A stretch of 64,000 nt of DNA. Source: Ficedula albicollis. Lineage: Eukaryota; Chordata; Aves; Passeriformes; Muscicapidae. The stretch spans positions 1,426,001-1,490,000 of the forward strand of contig NC_021680.1 in NCBI RefSeq assembly GCF_000247815.1. The letters run 5' to 3'. The translations under genes were made by a program, and so were the position numbers. Below are positions 53,440-64,000 of the stretch, in pieces; the first letter of the stretch is position 1; each line of letters opens with the position of its first letter. The notes beneath the pieces are model-generated. The model did no database searches and had not been told where the DNA came from. It was given only the letters and a program-made list of their open reading frames with translations.

Positions 53440-56400
53440 CTGTTTCGAGAGGGGAGAGACGGGAGGTGGGGATCGGGAGTCAGTCCCAAGTGACCTGCAG
53501 TGACATGCTGGAAAGTAGCTGCAATGGCTAGTTTTCCCCTCTCAGACCTTCCCCCCTGCACTAGGGAAGTGGAGCGAACCGGCCGGGAAAGGTGAAGGGG
53601 CTGCTGGCTCTGCGCTGTGAGACTCCCTCTCCAATACACCAGGCGAGGGGGCTGCAGCTCCAGGGATGAGGACAAGGTTACAGCATTGTGCAAAACCTCC
53701 TGAGGAAATTGCAGCTGCCCACAAACTTTATTTTCTTTCGCCCTCCTGTTTTCTTTAGGGTTTGGGGCTGTTCAGAGCACCACAAATGGAAGTGCCTGAC
53801 CCAGGTAAAGTTCTGCTTTCGTTTCCTTCCTCCATGCTATGAGTGAACAAAGGCCACCATGCTTCTGCTCAGGAGACAGAAGGCAGCAAGGTCCAGACAC
53901 GATGGCTTGTGCCCCTCTCCATGGCAAAGCAGACTCTCTTTCTAACAGGAGAAATGTGCTGATGCAGATCAGCATCACTGCTCCTGCTGAGAGCCTCACG
54001 GCAGAGCAGGGCTGGGGAGGGGGACCCTCAGCACAGCAGCCCCCCAGACCTCCCAGGACATCCCAGGGCACTCACAGCATGACAAGCATGATATGCCAGC
54101 TCCTGAGGATGAAGGGCTGGAGGGGAAGCTGTAACTATGGGCTCAAACCAAGCCTCTATTTAAGGGGATGTTTTTTCTCTCAAACCCTCAGAAGAGGCTG
54201 TCAAAGGTCCCGATAGAGAAGAGTAATTAATGTGCTTCATTACTTGCTCCTGGAGGATCAGTGCCTTCTGGTCGATGAGTAACATGCAAGGGAAGCTTCT
54301 TTTCCTCACCTTTCCATGGGAGGGACTTTTTGGGCTTCTCCTGCTCTGTGTTTTCGGTGGTGATGTTCTGCAGGGAAGACTGAGTCTCTGGGTTTGGGGT
54401 TGTCTCCCCTGCAGCAAGAGAAAACAAATGTGCCACTCACTGCTGAGGGAACAGGAAAACGGAGCTGTGGTAAGCAAAGCAGGAGCTCCCAGGTGAGGGA
54501 AGAGTTAGAAGTGAATGGGTTAATACTGCCCTTGAGTCTTGGCTCTCTCCTTGGGCTGGGCAAGGAGAAAGACAATGCAGAGTGCAGTGTGGCTTCATGC
54601 CTTTCAAAGCATGACAGGAGCCAAAGGAGAGAGAAAGAGAGAAGCCCATTAATTTCTTATACCTTCTTTCCTGCTTGACTCCAGGAAAATGACAATGGCT
54701 ATTAGAGATCTTACCCAACTATTGCTCTAATGCCTATGGGAAGTGTAGGAAGTAGAAGAGCAGCAGTGTGCAGCCACCAGCTCACCTTTTGGTCTTTTCC
54801 TTAACGTGCCTTGGGACCCTCTCTCCTGTGTTTCTTGCTCTCTGGGTGCCTCTGGCTTCCAGTCTGGGAGAGTGGCACTGCTGCTCTTCTCTGCCAAGAG
54901 GCCACTGGGGACATCTTCCACACCAGTCACATCCAAATGTGTCATTTCACTGTCAGAGCCCTGTGCCTTGCTTGTTGACGAGGCATCTTCCTCTGCCTTG
55001 CAGGGGCTTTCACGCTGCCCAGTTGTCCCCTGGTGCTCCCATGTTGGCTGGTGGACAGGGCTGTCTCCTTTGCTTTCCACATTCTCATGGCCCAGTCCAG
55101 CTGTGGGGAACAAAATTCACAGACCTACACTTAGTCTCTTTTAGCCCAAGAACCAACAACTCTTTCTCTTGCTCTGCCTCCTCTAAGCCAAGGCCCAAGT
55201 TATCAGGCCCAAGGGTGGGGACAGACTCACCTTGATCCAAGTCCTCCTTTTCCAGGGGTCTTTCTGAGACATCTTCTCTTGTCTTGTCAGACTCTTCTGG
55301 CAACACTTCTTCAGTTTCCTGGGCAGGTTTCTCCTCTAGTGTGGGACCAGCTGAACCCAACAGTATTGTTGTCTCTCCCCCATCAGCAGCTGATTCACAC
55401 ACTGAAGAGTCCTCCTCTGGTTTGCAGGTTACCTCAAGCCACCTGCTTGTCACTTGGTGCCCAGGTGCTTCCTGGGTGGCCTCTTGGTGCACAGGAAGCT
55501 CTGCTGTGCTCCCCACCTCACCCTGGGCTGGTCCAGCTGTTGGGGTCAGAGTTTAAAAGCCCAGTAAGCCACACAGGAGTCAAGAATGCCCAATGCTTTA
55601 CCACCACCCATACAACTCTCAGTACTGGCACTACAGAAACATTTACCCCCAGTGAGACAGAGTGATCAGAAGTAAGAAAACTCTTGGGTTGAGGTCCAGA
55701 CAGATGAGTGAAGGGAAGGAATGAATCAGGATGCAAAGTCAATCGCTCACCACCTCCTACAAGCAGACTGATGCCACACCAGTCTCCAAGCAATGGTCAA
55801 CCTGGAAGCCACCCTCTCCTCCCTTTCTTCCTGTGTCCCAGTTTTTGTTGCTGAGCATGATGCTGCATTGTGTTCAACAATCCTTTTCCCACCTTGGGTC
55901 CCTGCCCAATCTTCTGCCCACCCCAGGGTATTTGCTGGGCAGGAGGAGAAAGCCTTGATGCTGTGCCAGCACTGTTCAATGATAGCCAAAATACTGCTCT
56001 GTTTTCAACACTTATTTCTTTAAACCCACAAATCCAAACCACAGAACTCACATCTGCCATACTAAAGCTAACTCAATCCCAGTTTATGTCCTAGGTGGGA
56101 TGGGCAGGCAATTCCTTCCTTAAGTGGTAGGATATGTTACCACATCTTCCACAGAGAGTGGGTTTTCATAAACAGTGATGGATTTGAAGAATTCCTATGG
56201 CTGTTGTTAATGCCAATGCACTTCAAGCATCTGTCTGAATGTAAATGATAATTCTGCTCGTGCTCTGTCTCTGTTTCTGTCCTGGAGCTGCTCTCCCAAA
56301 GAGCTATGGCAACATTTAATTAGAAACAAACACTGGAACATAATTCAATAGAGAGATTCTGCAACTGAACAGCATCTGTGACATATTCTGACTCTTACAG

Positions 56401-57161
56401 AAATAAAGTGCAGCTCAAATTTCAGGCACTACTTGTGAAAAATTGCTTATGAATGCTCAAGCACTACAATGACATAAATGATTATGCTATAATTAGAATA
56501 AACTCTGATAAAAAGGGCAAGGAACTCCCTTCTAATTTGAAAGCAGAGAAAAAGCTGCACTTGTCACTTGTCAGAACATGATTTTTACATTCTTTGTTGC
56601 TGATTATAACAGTAACACTTCTGACTATCTAGGACAGACCTGAGCTGGTGATGGCATCACTGTATCACTGACACACTCATAGGTACTAGTCATAACAAGG
56701 CTCTCACGGAATGTAAGTACAGGAACTTGGATATATCCTGCTGTTCAAGCTGGGTAAATATTACTCCTTGCCCTGCCTCTTCCAGAGTTTTTCCAGCCAC
56801 AGGTGGTGGAAAACTGGCTTATTATTTAAGCATCTGTGGATGGGAAGCACCAGGATGTAGGGAAGAAAGCTCTTCCAGTCTGGATCTCTCTCTTCAGCAT
56901 TCCTTGTGCTGCCACCTTGGGACACAGAGTCTAAACCTGCTGCAGATGGGAATCTAAAACTGAAAGTAACTTGTTCATCTTTCACCCTTGAAAAAATGAT
57001 GGCAGCTTGCTTTCCTTGGCCTGGAAAAGATAGGGTTTTTTTACTGGTTTTTCTTTTGCACGGGGTTCCCATGACTTGCAGCAAAGGGATTTTCCTAGCA
57101 GATTGTGTAAGCCTAAGATTCACTTACCTCCAGGCAGATCCACGCTCGGATTCTCTTCCAT
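52679..57161 (-). CDS. TOR1AIP2: Torsin-1A-interacting protein 2 (LULL1) type torsin activator, 504 aa
   Basis: Coding exons in transcript order are 57161-57128, 55536-55231, 55100-54786, 54408-54310 and 53439-52679. Every junction is phase 1 and the total is 1515 bases (504 aa plus stop; human LULL1 is 470 aa). The protein activates torsin AAA+ ATPases in the ER and nuclear envelope lumen by supplying an arginine finger. Residues 1-251 are an acidic, low-complexity cytosolic region. A transmembrane helix at about 252-270 ([17 protein letters not shown]) follows a basic KPKKSLPWK flank, so the protein is type II. Residues 280-504 are the torsin-activating domain with [48 protein letters not shown] and [12 protein letters not shown]. 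The predicted arginine finger is R481 in LWSRIS. The ending SIEEEGC resembles LULL1 rather than LAP1. The start [11 protein letters not shown] is the first Met after an in-frame stop and has A at -3 and G at +4. The paralogue TOR1AIP1 is the main alternative. Confidence 0.9.
54310..54408 (-). CDS. TOR1AIP2: TOR1AIP2 exon 4, juxtamembrane
   Basis: The acceptor ttgctgcag precedes 54408 and the donor aaag|gtgagg follows 54310. The 99-bp phase 1-1 exon encodes [13 protein letters not shown] and ends in KPKKSLPWK. The basic end is the cytosolic flank of the transmembrane helix. Confidence 0.8.
54786..55536 (-). CDS. TOR1AIP2: TOR1AIP2 exons 2 and 3, a duplicated acidic exon pair
   Basis: Exon 2 (55536-55231, 306 bp) and exon 3 (55100-54786, 315 bp) are both phase 1-1 and begin with the same ag|ctggac border. 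Exon 2 has PVHQ then [13 protein letters not shown]; exon 3 has PVHQ then [13 protein letters not shown] at matching distances. They are tandem exon duplicates that doubled the disordered cytosolic tail. Borders are cccaacag/caag|gtgagt for exon 2 and ccccacag/aaaag|gtgag for exon 3. Confidence 0.82.
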
Positions 57162-57425
57162 TTTCCTTTTCCCCTGGAGCTCTGGCTCCTGCACGGTTTG
57201 GTTTCACTTTCTCCGATGTTCGTAGGGAGCTGGATCTCCGTGCTGCTCGAAAGGGTGACCAAGTCCTGCCCCCCTCACAGCCACCATCCCGTCCTGGTCC
57301 GGCCAATTCCAACTACACGCCCACGAACCTGATAAGCAGAAGCACAGGAGCCGTGATTCACGGTGGAGGAGACTCCTCCTCCATGATTCCCAAGGTGAAA
57401 ACGGGCGGATGTCGCCCATAACCAT
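57128..57425 (-). CDS. TOR1AIP2: TOR1AIP2 exon 1: 5' UTR and start codon
   Basis: The donor gcctggag|gtaagtg follows 57128. Only 34 coding bases are present, from the ATG at 57161-57159. An in-frame stop at 57206-57204 excludes a longer N-terminus within this exon. The upstream GC-rich part is 5' UTR; its TSS is not determined, so the right boundary is approximate. Confidence 0.65.
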
Positions 57426-57429
57426 GACC

Positions 57430-58450
57430 CTTCAGCCCGCATTTATCCTGGGACATGCCGGGGGGTGAGGCACTGCGGTCTCGTCCCGACGGACTCGGCT
57501 GTGGCTCGGCAGGCTGCCCCGTGTGTTTGGGGCACCTGGTACCTCGCAGCCAGGCCGACACGGAGCACTGACCCCGCTCCTCCCGTCACTCCCACCCGCC
57601 TGCTCCAGCGGGTCGGACCGGGAGGCGATCCGGCAGAACCACCCGCGGGCTCAGCGGTGCCGGGCCGGGGGCTCGAACCGGAGCCGCAGCCTGGCTCCTG
57701 CACCCCTCCAGAGGTGATTCCCCCCGGATAAAGCACTTTGGGACAGGGCACAGACCGAGCCGCAGCCTGACTCCTGCACCTCTCCAGAGGCGATTCCCCC
57801 CGGATAAAGCACTTTGGGACAGGGCACAGACCGAGCCGCAGCCTGACTCCTGCACCTCTCCAGAGGCGATTCCCCCCGGATAAAGCACTTTGGGACAGGG
57901 CACAGACCGAGCCGCAGCCTGACTCCTGCACCTCTCCAGAGGCGATTCCCCCCGGCCGGCCTCGCTGGCATAACCCAGCTGATGGCTTTCCCAAGCACAA
58001 CTAAGGCGGCATGGAAAACTCCCAAGAAACTTTCCCCGCTGGAGAGCGGTCCGTGCGGCTTTCTGTACAGAAATCTCCCGCCCGGCCTCCTCAGCAGCTT
58101 TTGGGCACAGGGGGACACCTCACCCCCCAGCACTGTCTCCAACACACGATTTGGGAGTGCGAGGGTGCAGCCGCCGCCCGCCTCTCGTCCTTCCCTTCCC
58201 CGTTCCCGATGCTGGCGCTCCAGCAGGAGAAGGAAGTCAGCAGAACAAAGTGGAGCCGGACGCTTACCCAGGCAGCTTCGGGGCCGGTCAGGGCGGCGAT
58301 CAGTGCAAAGGGGTGGCAAGAGGAGGCCAGCGCTGGCCTTTCCCCTTGCCCTCCGTCCCAGAGGCCCTTCGGTGGCAGGACACCAGCGCACACCCTGAAT
58401 CCTCCGCTGGAAACGTGACGGCGAACTCTGCCCTTCCCTGGCTCCCGGCT
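57430..58450. promoter_or_regulatory. TOR1AIP2: CpG-rich promoter region of TOR1AIP2
   Basis: This is a GC- and CpG-rich stretch directly upstream of the minus-strand TOR1AIP2 start exon, interrupted by a 76-bp minisatellite. If the TOR1AIP1 start lies to the right, the region could be part of a shared bidirectional promoter, as in mammals. No specific factor site can be assigned. Confidence 0.55.
57681..57955. repeat. 76-bp minisatellite, about 3.6 units, in TOR1AIP2 upstream region
   Basis: Units begin gagccgcagcctg at 57681, 57757, 57833 and 57909. The last three are nearly identical and the first is more diverged. Each unit carries a gaggcgattccccccgg segment and an actttgggacagggcaca segment. 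The last unit is cut short at about 57955. Confidence 0.93.
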
Positions 58451-60399
58451 GCCTGCTGGGAGCTGTAGTTTTCCTTCCCACAGTCATCCTCGGGATCCTT
58501 CAGGAAACAATAACTTCCTTTTTTTGGCCGTGTTTCCGCGACTCTGTGGTTGTGCCCTTTTTTCCTAGACCCACTGCATGACTGGCGGCTTCCTGCATTC
58601 AGTAACAGTGTTGCGGATTGAAGCAAGGAAATAAGAGTGAGGAGGGAACTGGTTTGAGAGCTGATTTACGAAAAGGACTACAAGAGAAGCCACCCAAGCA
58701 CGTAAGCAGCAAAGCCCAGACTCTGGAAATACTCAGCCACTGCAGGGAGGCTGGCAAGGACATGAAATGGAGGGTTTTCAGCATCAGCCTGGAGGGAAAG
58801 GGGTGCAGAGCCCACCCAGTGTCACCTGAAGTGGTCCAGAGACTGCAAGGGGGGGAAAAGGTCTGAGACTGTATGTGTCAGCCCTTGGCCTCATTTAGGC
58901 AATGCTTTTCCCAAAAAAATTCTGTCCTAACTTGTGATGCCTGCCGCGTGGCATGTATAGGCATGGGTATGTTTCAACCCCTTCCCTATTCCCCCTGCCC
59001 AGGAATTTCATGGAAAGAAGCAGCATGGAACACACCAGGGCAAAGGCAGCAGCACAAGGAGCAGCAGAACAGAGACAGCAAACCCCCCCTGGAACTCAGC
59101 TCGCTGCCTTTTCACCAGCATCCCCAGGGGAGCCCAGCAGCAAATGGCTGAGACAAAACACAAGGAAAGGCAACTAAAAGAGTGCTGGAAAGGAGCGGGC
59201 ATGGGGTGCCTGGAACTCCTCAGTCTCAGAGCAGAGGGCTGAAAGGGGGGGTTGGACTAATGTGTTTGATTTGTTTCAATTTGACTAAATTCCCCCCTTA
59301 CTAGTACTGGAGGCACTTGTAAAAGGTTGAGTTCAAATGGACAGGAAAAAATACTTCTTTATGCTGTGTGGAGGAACATTTACTGGCCCAGGGAGCAGAG
59401 AGGCAGTGTCACAGGGGTCAATAAAAAGTGTGTGCCATGTTACCCGGGGGGATCAGTATGTGCACAGGCATCAGTACTGACACTGCTCGTGTCAGGAAGG
59501 TGATGAGAAGGCCAGGTGTGCTGGCTACTGCACCTTATTTCTGACAGTGGCTTCCTCTGTCACCCACAGAGCCTGGGAGGGGACAGTGGCCATGGCAGAC
59601 TCAGCACATTCCCTTGTCATGACCAACCCCTCACCAGGTGCAGGAGAGGCTGTAAAAGCAGGAGTGGAAAAACAGGAAGGAAAAAGTCAGCATGGCTGAT
59701 CCACAGATGCCAAGGTCACCTTGAGGGCCCTGCTCCTGGCTGCCGTCAACCTCACACCCTGACTTGACCTCCATCAGTAAGGAACAGCCAAGGAACAGCA
59801 GAGAGGAACTGCAGGTGGCAAAGGCTTCGTGAAAATCCAAGTATTTTCTATCCCTCTGTCCCTAAAACCATCCAGTCCCTTTAACACAGCAGGTGTTTGG
59901 GGCTGAGGGGCCACCCTTTCCACAAGAAGCACAAGTGTCACAAAACCGGTGGCAAGCATGTGACAAAATCAGGGGGTCACTTCAGCCTCCCCAGGTTGAG
60001 AACCTGCTTCCCAAAAAGTCGTTTGACAGGAAAATTAACTGGCTGGCCTAGGGCATGAAGTCATCACTGAACAGTTACAAAAAAAGGATCTTGACATTGT
60101 TGATTTTTTTTTCCTGATGTGGTATTTGTAACATCCTCTTTAATTTTTGCTTAAGAAAACAATGTTCAGTGTGTGTGTTCTGCTTTTAGGACTGAAAAGA
60201 ATGACAATATTTACTGCTGGTACAGTAGGAGGTATGTATAAAATCTCAAAAATATACAGTTGCTTTTGGGTAAAACTACAACATTTATGGTGTGTTAGTA
60301 AAGAATTTAAGATATTTTTTGTTTTGAAATCTTTGTACAGAAAAGACAGGCAGTGGAGGATGAATGGCACTTCCCCCTGGCACTTCCCCAGCCTTCCTG
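58450..60399. other. Non-coding between the TOR1AIP2 promoter and a CR1
   Basis: No coding exon recognised on either strand. A + strand frame at 58618-58866 has no splice or similarity support. Confidence 0.5.
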
Positions 60400-60661
60400 T
60401 TGGACAAGGAGCAATGGCCATCAACTAAAACAAAAGAAGTTCCACCTCAACGTGAGGAAGAATTTATTTACATTGAGGATGGCAGAGCACTGGAACAGCT
60501 GCCCAGGGAGGGTGTGGAGTCTCCCTCTCTGGAGACATTCCAAACCTACCTGGAGGTGTTCCTGTGTCACCTGCTCCAGGTGACCCTGCCTTGGCAGGCG
60601 TGCTGGACTGGATGATCTCCAGAAGTCCCTTCCACCTGGAACAATTCTGTGATTCTGTGAA
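60400..60661 (+). mobile_element. CR1 LINE 3' end, sense orientation
   Basis: It begins with tggacaaggagcaatggcca and continues with a C-terminal ORF2 remnant (aacagctgcccagggagggt, ggagtctccctctctggaga). It ends in the diagnostic direct repeat attctgtgattctgtga at 60660. It is 5'-truncated. Confidence 0.93.
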
Positions 60662-60699
60662 TTTGCAAAAGAGTCTCTATTTGCTTAGCGACTCGTTTC

Positions 60700-60800
60700 C
60701 GAGGTGGCCTTGAGCTGCTAGGCAGGGAGTCTAGAGGAGATGTTGTAGTCCTGTCAAATTGCATCTTGAAAACCTCCGGTCGTAGGAACTCTGCCACACG
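60700..60800 (-). mobile_element. Possible old CR1 fragment, antisense
   Basis: Read on the minus strand, gaggttttcaagatgcaatt and the following ctcatct-like segment resemble the 3' part of older CR1 subfamilies. It is too short and diverged to be certain. Confidence 0.3.
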
Positions 60801-61149
60801 CCTGGGTAAAAATGCTTTATCAAGAATGCTATCAAATGCATTTAAAATCTCTGTTTGCTAGTAATGCATCTGAACAAACGGGTAAGAAAATGAAGTGCCT
60901 ACTGAGATACTCCAGATCTGATTAACCAAATGATTGCCACTCTAAGGAACAGAGTAGTGTCATGTTATCAGTGCCAGAGGATCTCGCGTCCCCCGAAGTA
61001 CCTCCTGGTTTCCTCTCTCTGCCATTCAGTCGCCATTCGCGCATATTTTACAGGGTTTTTCTGCCTCCGAGAAATGCCGAACTGGCCACACCGAACATGA
61101 ACATGAGCCGGCAGGGAGCGGAGGCGCCGGGCCCGGCTGCCCTCAGGGG

Positions 61150-62824
<1,675 letters not shown>

Positions 62825-62945
62825 CCGATCTACGGGAGCGCACCGCTGGAAGCACCGCGGGCTCCCGCTGAGTGCGGTGCTCCTGGAAGGCTGTCGGGCC
62901 TGGGCTGAGTTGCCGGCTGTGCCCCTCACCTGTTTCTCGTTTCAG

Positions 62946-63014
62946 GGGACGAGCATCGCTTTGGCACCCCAGACTCCCTGACGCGCCCCCCTATAAAAGC
63001 GTACAGATCGCCAG
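62946..63014 (+). CDS. Candidate 69-bp internal exon, possibly TOR1AIP1
   Basis: The acceptor gtttctcgtttcag ends at 62945 and the donor gccag|gtaggc follows 63014. The 69-bp segment is open in phase 1-1, reading DEHRFGTPDSLTRPPIKAYR. The RPP[I/L]K..YR stretch faintly resembles a segment of mammalian LAP1, too weakly to identify the gene. Without a confirmed upstream exon it could be chance; the ctataaaag inside it could instead be a TATA box. Confidence 0.3.
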
Positions 63015-63100
63015 GTAGGCTCCAGCTCACGGAGCACACGGTCCGCGCCGCGGGCAGAGGGGCTGGAGTGCCCCAGGCTTGGGGAAATGTGGTTTATTGG

Positions 63101-64000
63101 GTTCTAGCCGCTTGGCAGGCGGGACCGTGGCTCTGGCACGCAGGTGAGGAAATCCCGCTGTGGCTCTTATCCCATACACGAGGGATGGAAGGAGAAGCAG
63201 TGCTCTAAAGGATGGGTGCATGCAGAGCACGCTGAAACCCTCAGGTGGCTGCTTTTCCTAGTGCATCTCTTGGAACAGTATTTTATCACAAAATTCAAAT
63301 TTTACTAACGCTGCTTGGTTTCGAAAGGCAGGATTTAAACAAGATATCCTGAGCTGCAGAAATCAGTCTCTCAGTGGCTGTGCTCCCTACAGGGAGCAGC
63401 ATTGCTTATGAGGAAATGCATAACTGGGGCTTCTCCTTCCCTTGAAACTCCACGCATGCTCTGGGACTTGATCCTGGGCTCTGGTCTGGACAGGCTGCTG
63501 TGTTCGCACTGTGTGGCACCTACTTGTTGCTTTAGTTGATGAAACCTTTGTCTTTCTTGAAACTGTAGAAAGGTGCTAACTCAGTGTAGCACAGTCATGT
63601 GGCTTAATCGTGTCATTCTGCCAGGAAACTGAATAAATTGAACTTCCTTCCCCTTTATTTTTGGAGTGTATACAGTATCATTATCAGTGGGTGTGTGGCA
63701 CTGCTCAGGGATGAGTTGGGCTAGCCTGGGACTGTTCTCCATTCTCGTCTATGTTTTTGCCTTCAAGAATTGTCTGCTCCAGAATACATTCAAGAATACA
63801 TTCTGCTCCAGAAGCAGAATTTCAGGAGGCATGGAAAAAAAATTCCTAGGGAAGGAAGAGCAAGGTTATGAGTACCTCTTTAGGCAAATGTAGAGGTTTG
63901 TCTGTGAAAAAAGCTCTTGTTCCCACATGGTGGCTAACAGGCTGTAATAGGCTTAGTGTTTCAATCGTGGCTGTGCTGCTTCAGGAGGTACAGCTAAGGG
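63101..64000. other. Non-coding right edge
   Basis: No coding exon or known repeat recognised. If the candidate exon at 62946 is real, this is its following intron. Confidence 0.45.

Noticed and set aside
52619..53693. Long + strand and out-of-frame minus-strand ORFs over the TOR1AIP2 last exon
   Set aside because: They are shadows of the torsin-activating domain exon. The products are low-complexity.
58618..58866. 82-aa + strand frame near the TOR1AIP2 promoter
   Set aside because: No matching splice signals, no recognisable motif, and no codon bias visible by eye.

Overview
This window is vertebrate nuclear DNA, almost certainly from a bird. It has intron-split genes with GT-AG splice sites, CpG islands, and several fragments of CR1 LINEs, the dominant avian retrotransposon. 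There are no bacterial-type operons, RNA genes or CRISPR arrays.

Three gene models could be built exon by exon. (1) FAM163A lies on the + strand: coding exons at 21345-21437 and 22321-22728 give a 166-aa single-pass membrane protein. A CpG island at about 8.9-9.3 kb is a candidate 5' untranslated exon. (2) A secreted ADAMTS-like glycoprotein of the ADAMTSL2 family lies on the - strand: 17 in-phase coding exons run from 39235 down to 25860 and encode 959 aa. The signal-peptide exon was not found and should lie above 39.3 kb. The promoter is probably the CpG island at 44.8-46.5 kb. (3) A TOR1AIP2 (LULL1)-type torsin activator lies on the - strand: five coding exons from 57161 down to 52679 encode 504 aa with a transmembrane segment and a lumenal torsin-activating domain. 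At the right edge a CpG island at 61.1-63.1 kb carries weak evidence for the start of a + strand gene. Because mammalian TOR1AIP2 and TOR1AIP1 lie head to head, this could be TOR1AIP1.

FAM163A next to TOR1AIP2 matches human 1q25. In mammals, as I recall, no ADAMTSL gene lies between them; ADAMTSL2 is next to FAM163B on 9q34. The ADAMTSL2-like gene here is therefore best read as the second (1q25-side) copy of an ancient ADAMTSL2/FAM163 pair, kept in this lineage and apparently lost in mammals. This is the most interesting biology in the window.

The most obvious technical feature is three pure poly-G tracts of 361, 679 and 1672 bases (10626-10986, 45557-46235, 61152-62823). They are very unlikely to be real at these lengths. 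The first is flanked on both sides by the same 264-bp sequence, which looks like a failed contig join; the other two sit in CpG islands. All long poly-Gly and poly-Pro reading frames come from these tracts.

Layout: 1-21 kb is FAM163A upstream/intronic DNA with small tandem duplications; 21.3-25.3 kb is the FAM163A coding exons and 3' UTR; 25.5-39.3 kb is the ADAMTSL2-like gene, tail to tail with FAM163A; 39.3-52.6 kb has no recognisable coding exons apart from the presumed ADAMTSL2-like 5' region and a CR1; 52.7-57.5 kb is TOR1AIP2; 57.5-64 kb is promoter DNA, a minisatellite, CR1 pieces and the candidate TOR1AIP1 start.
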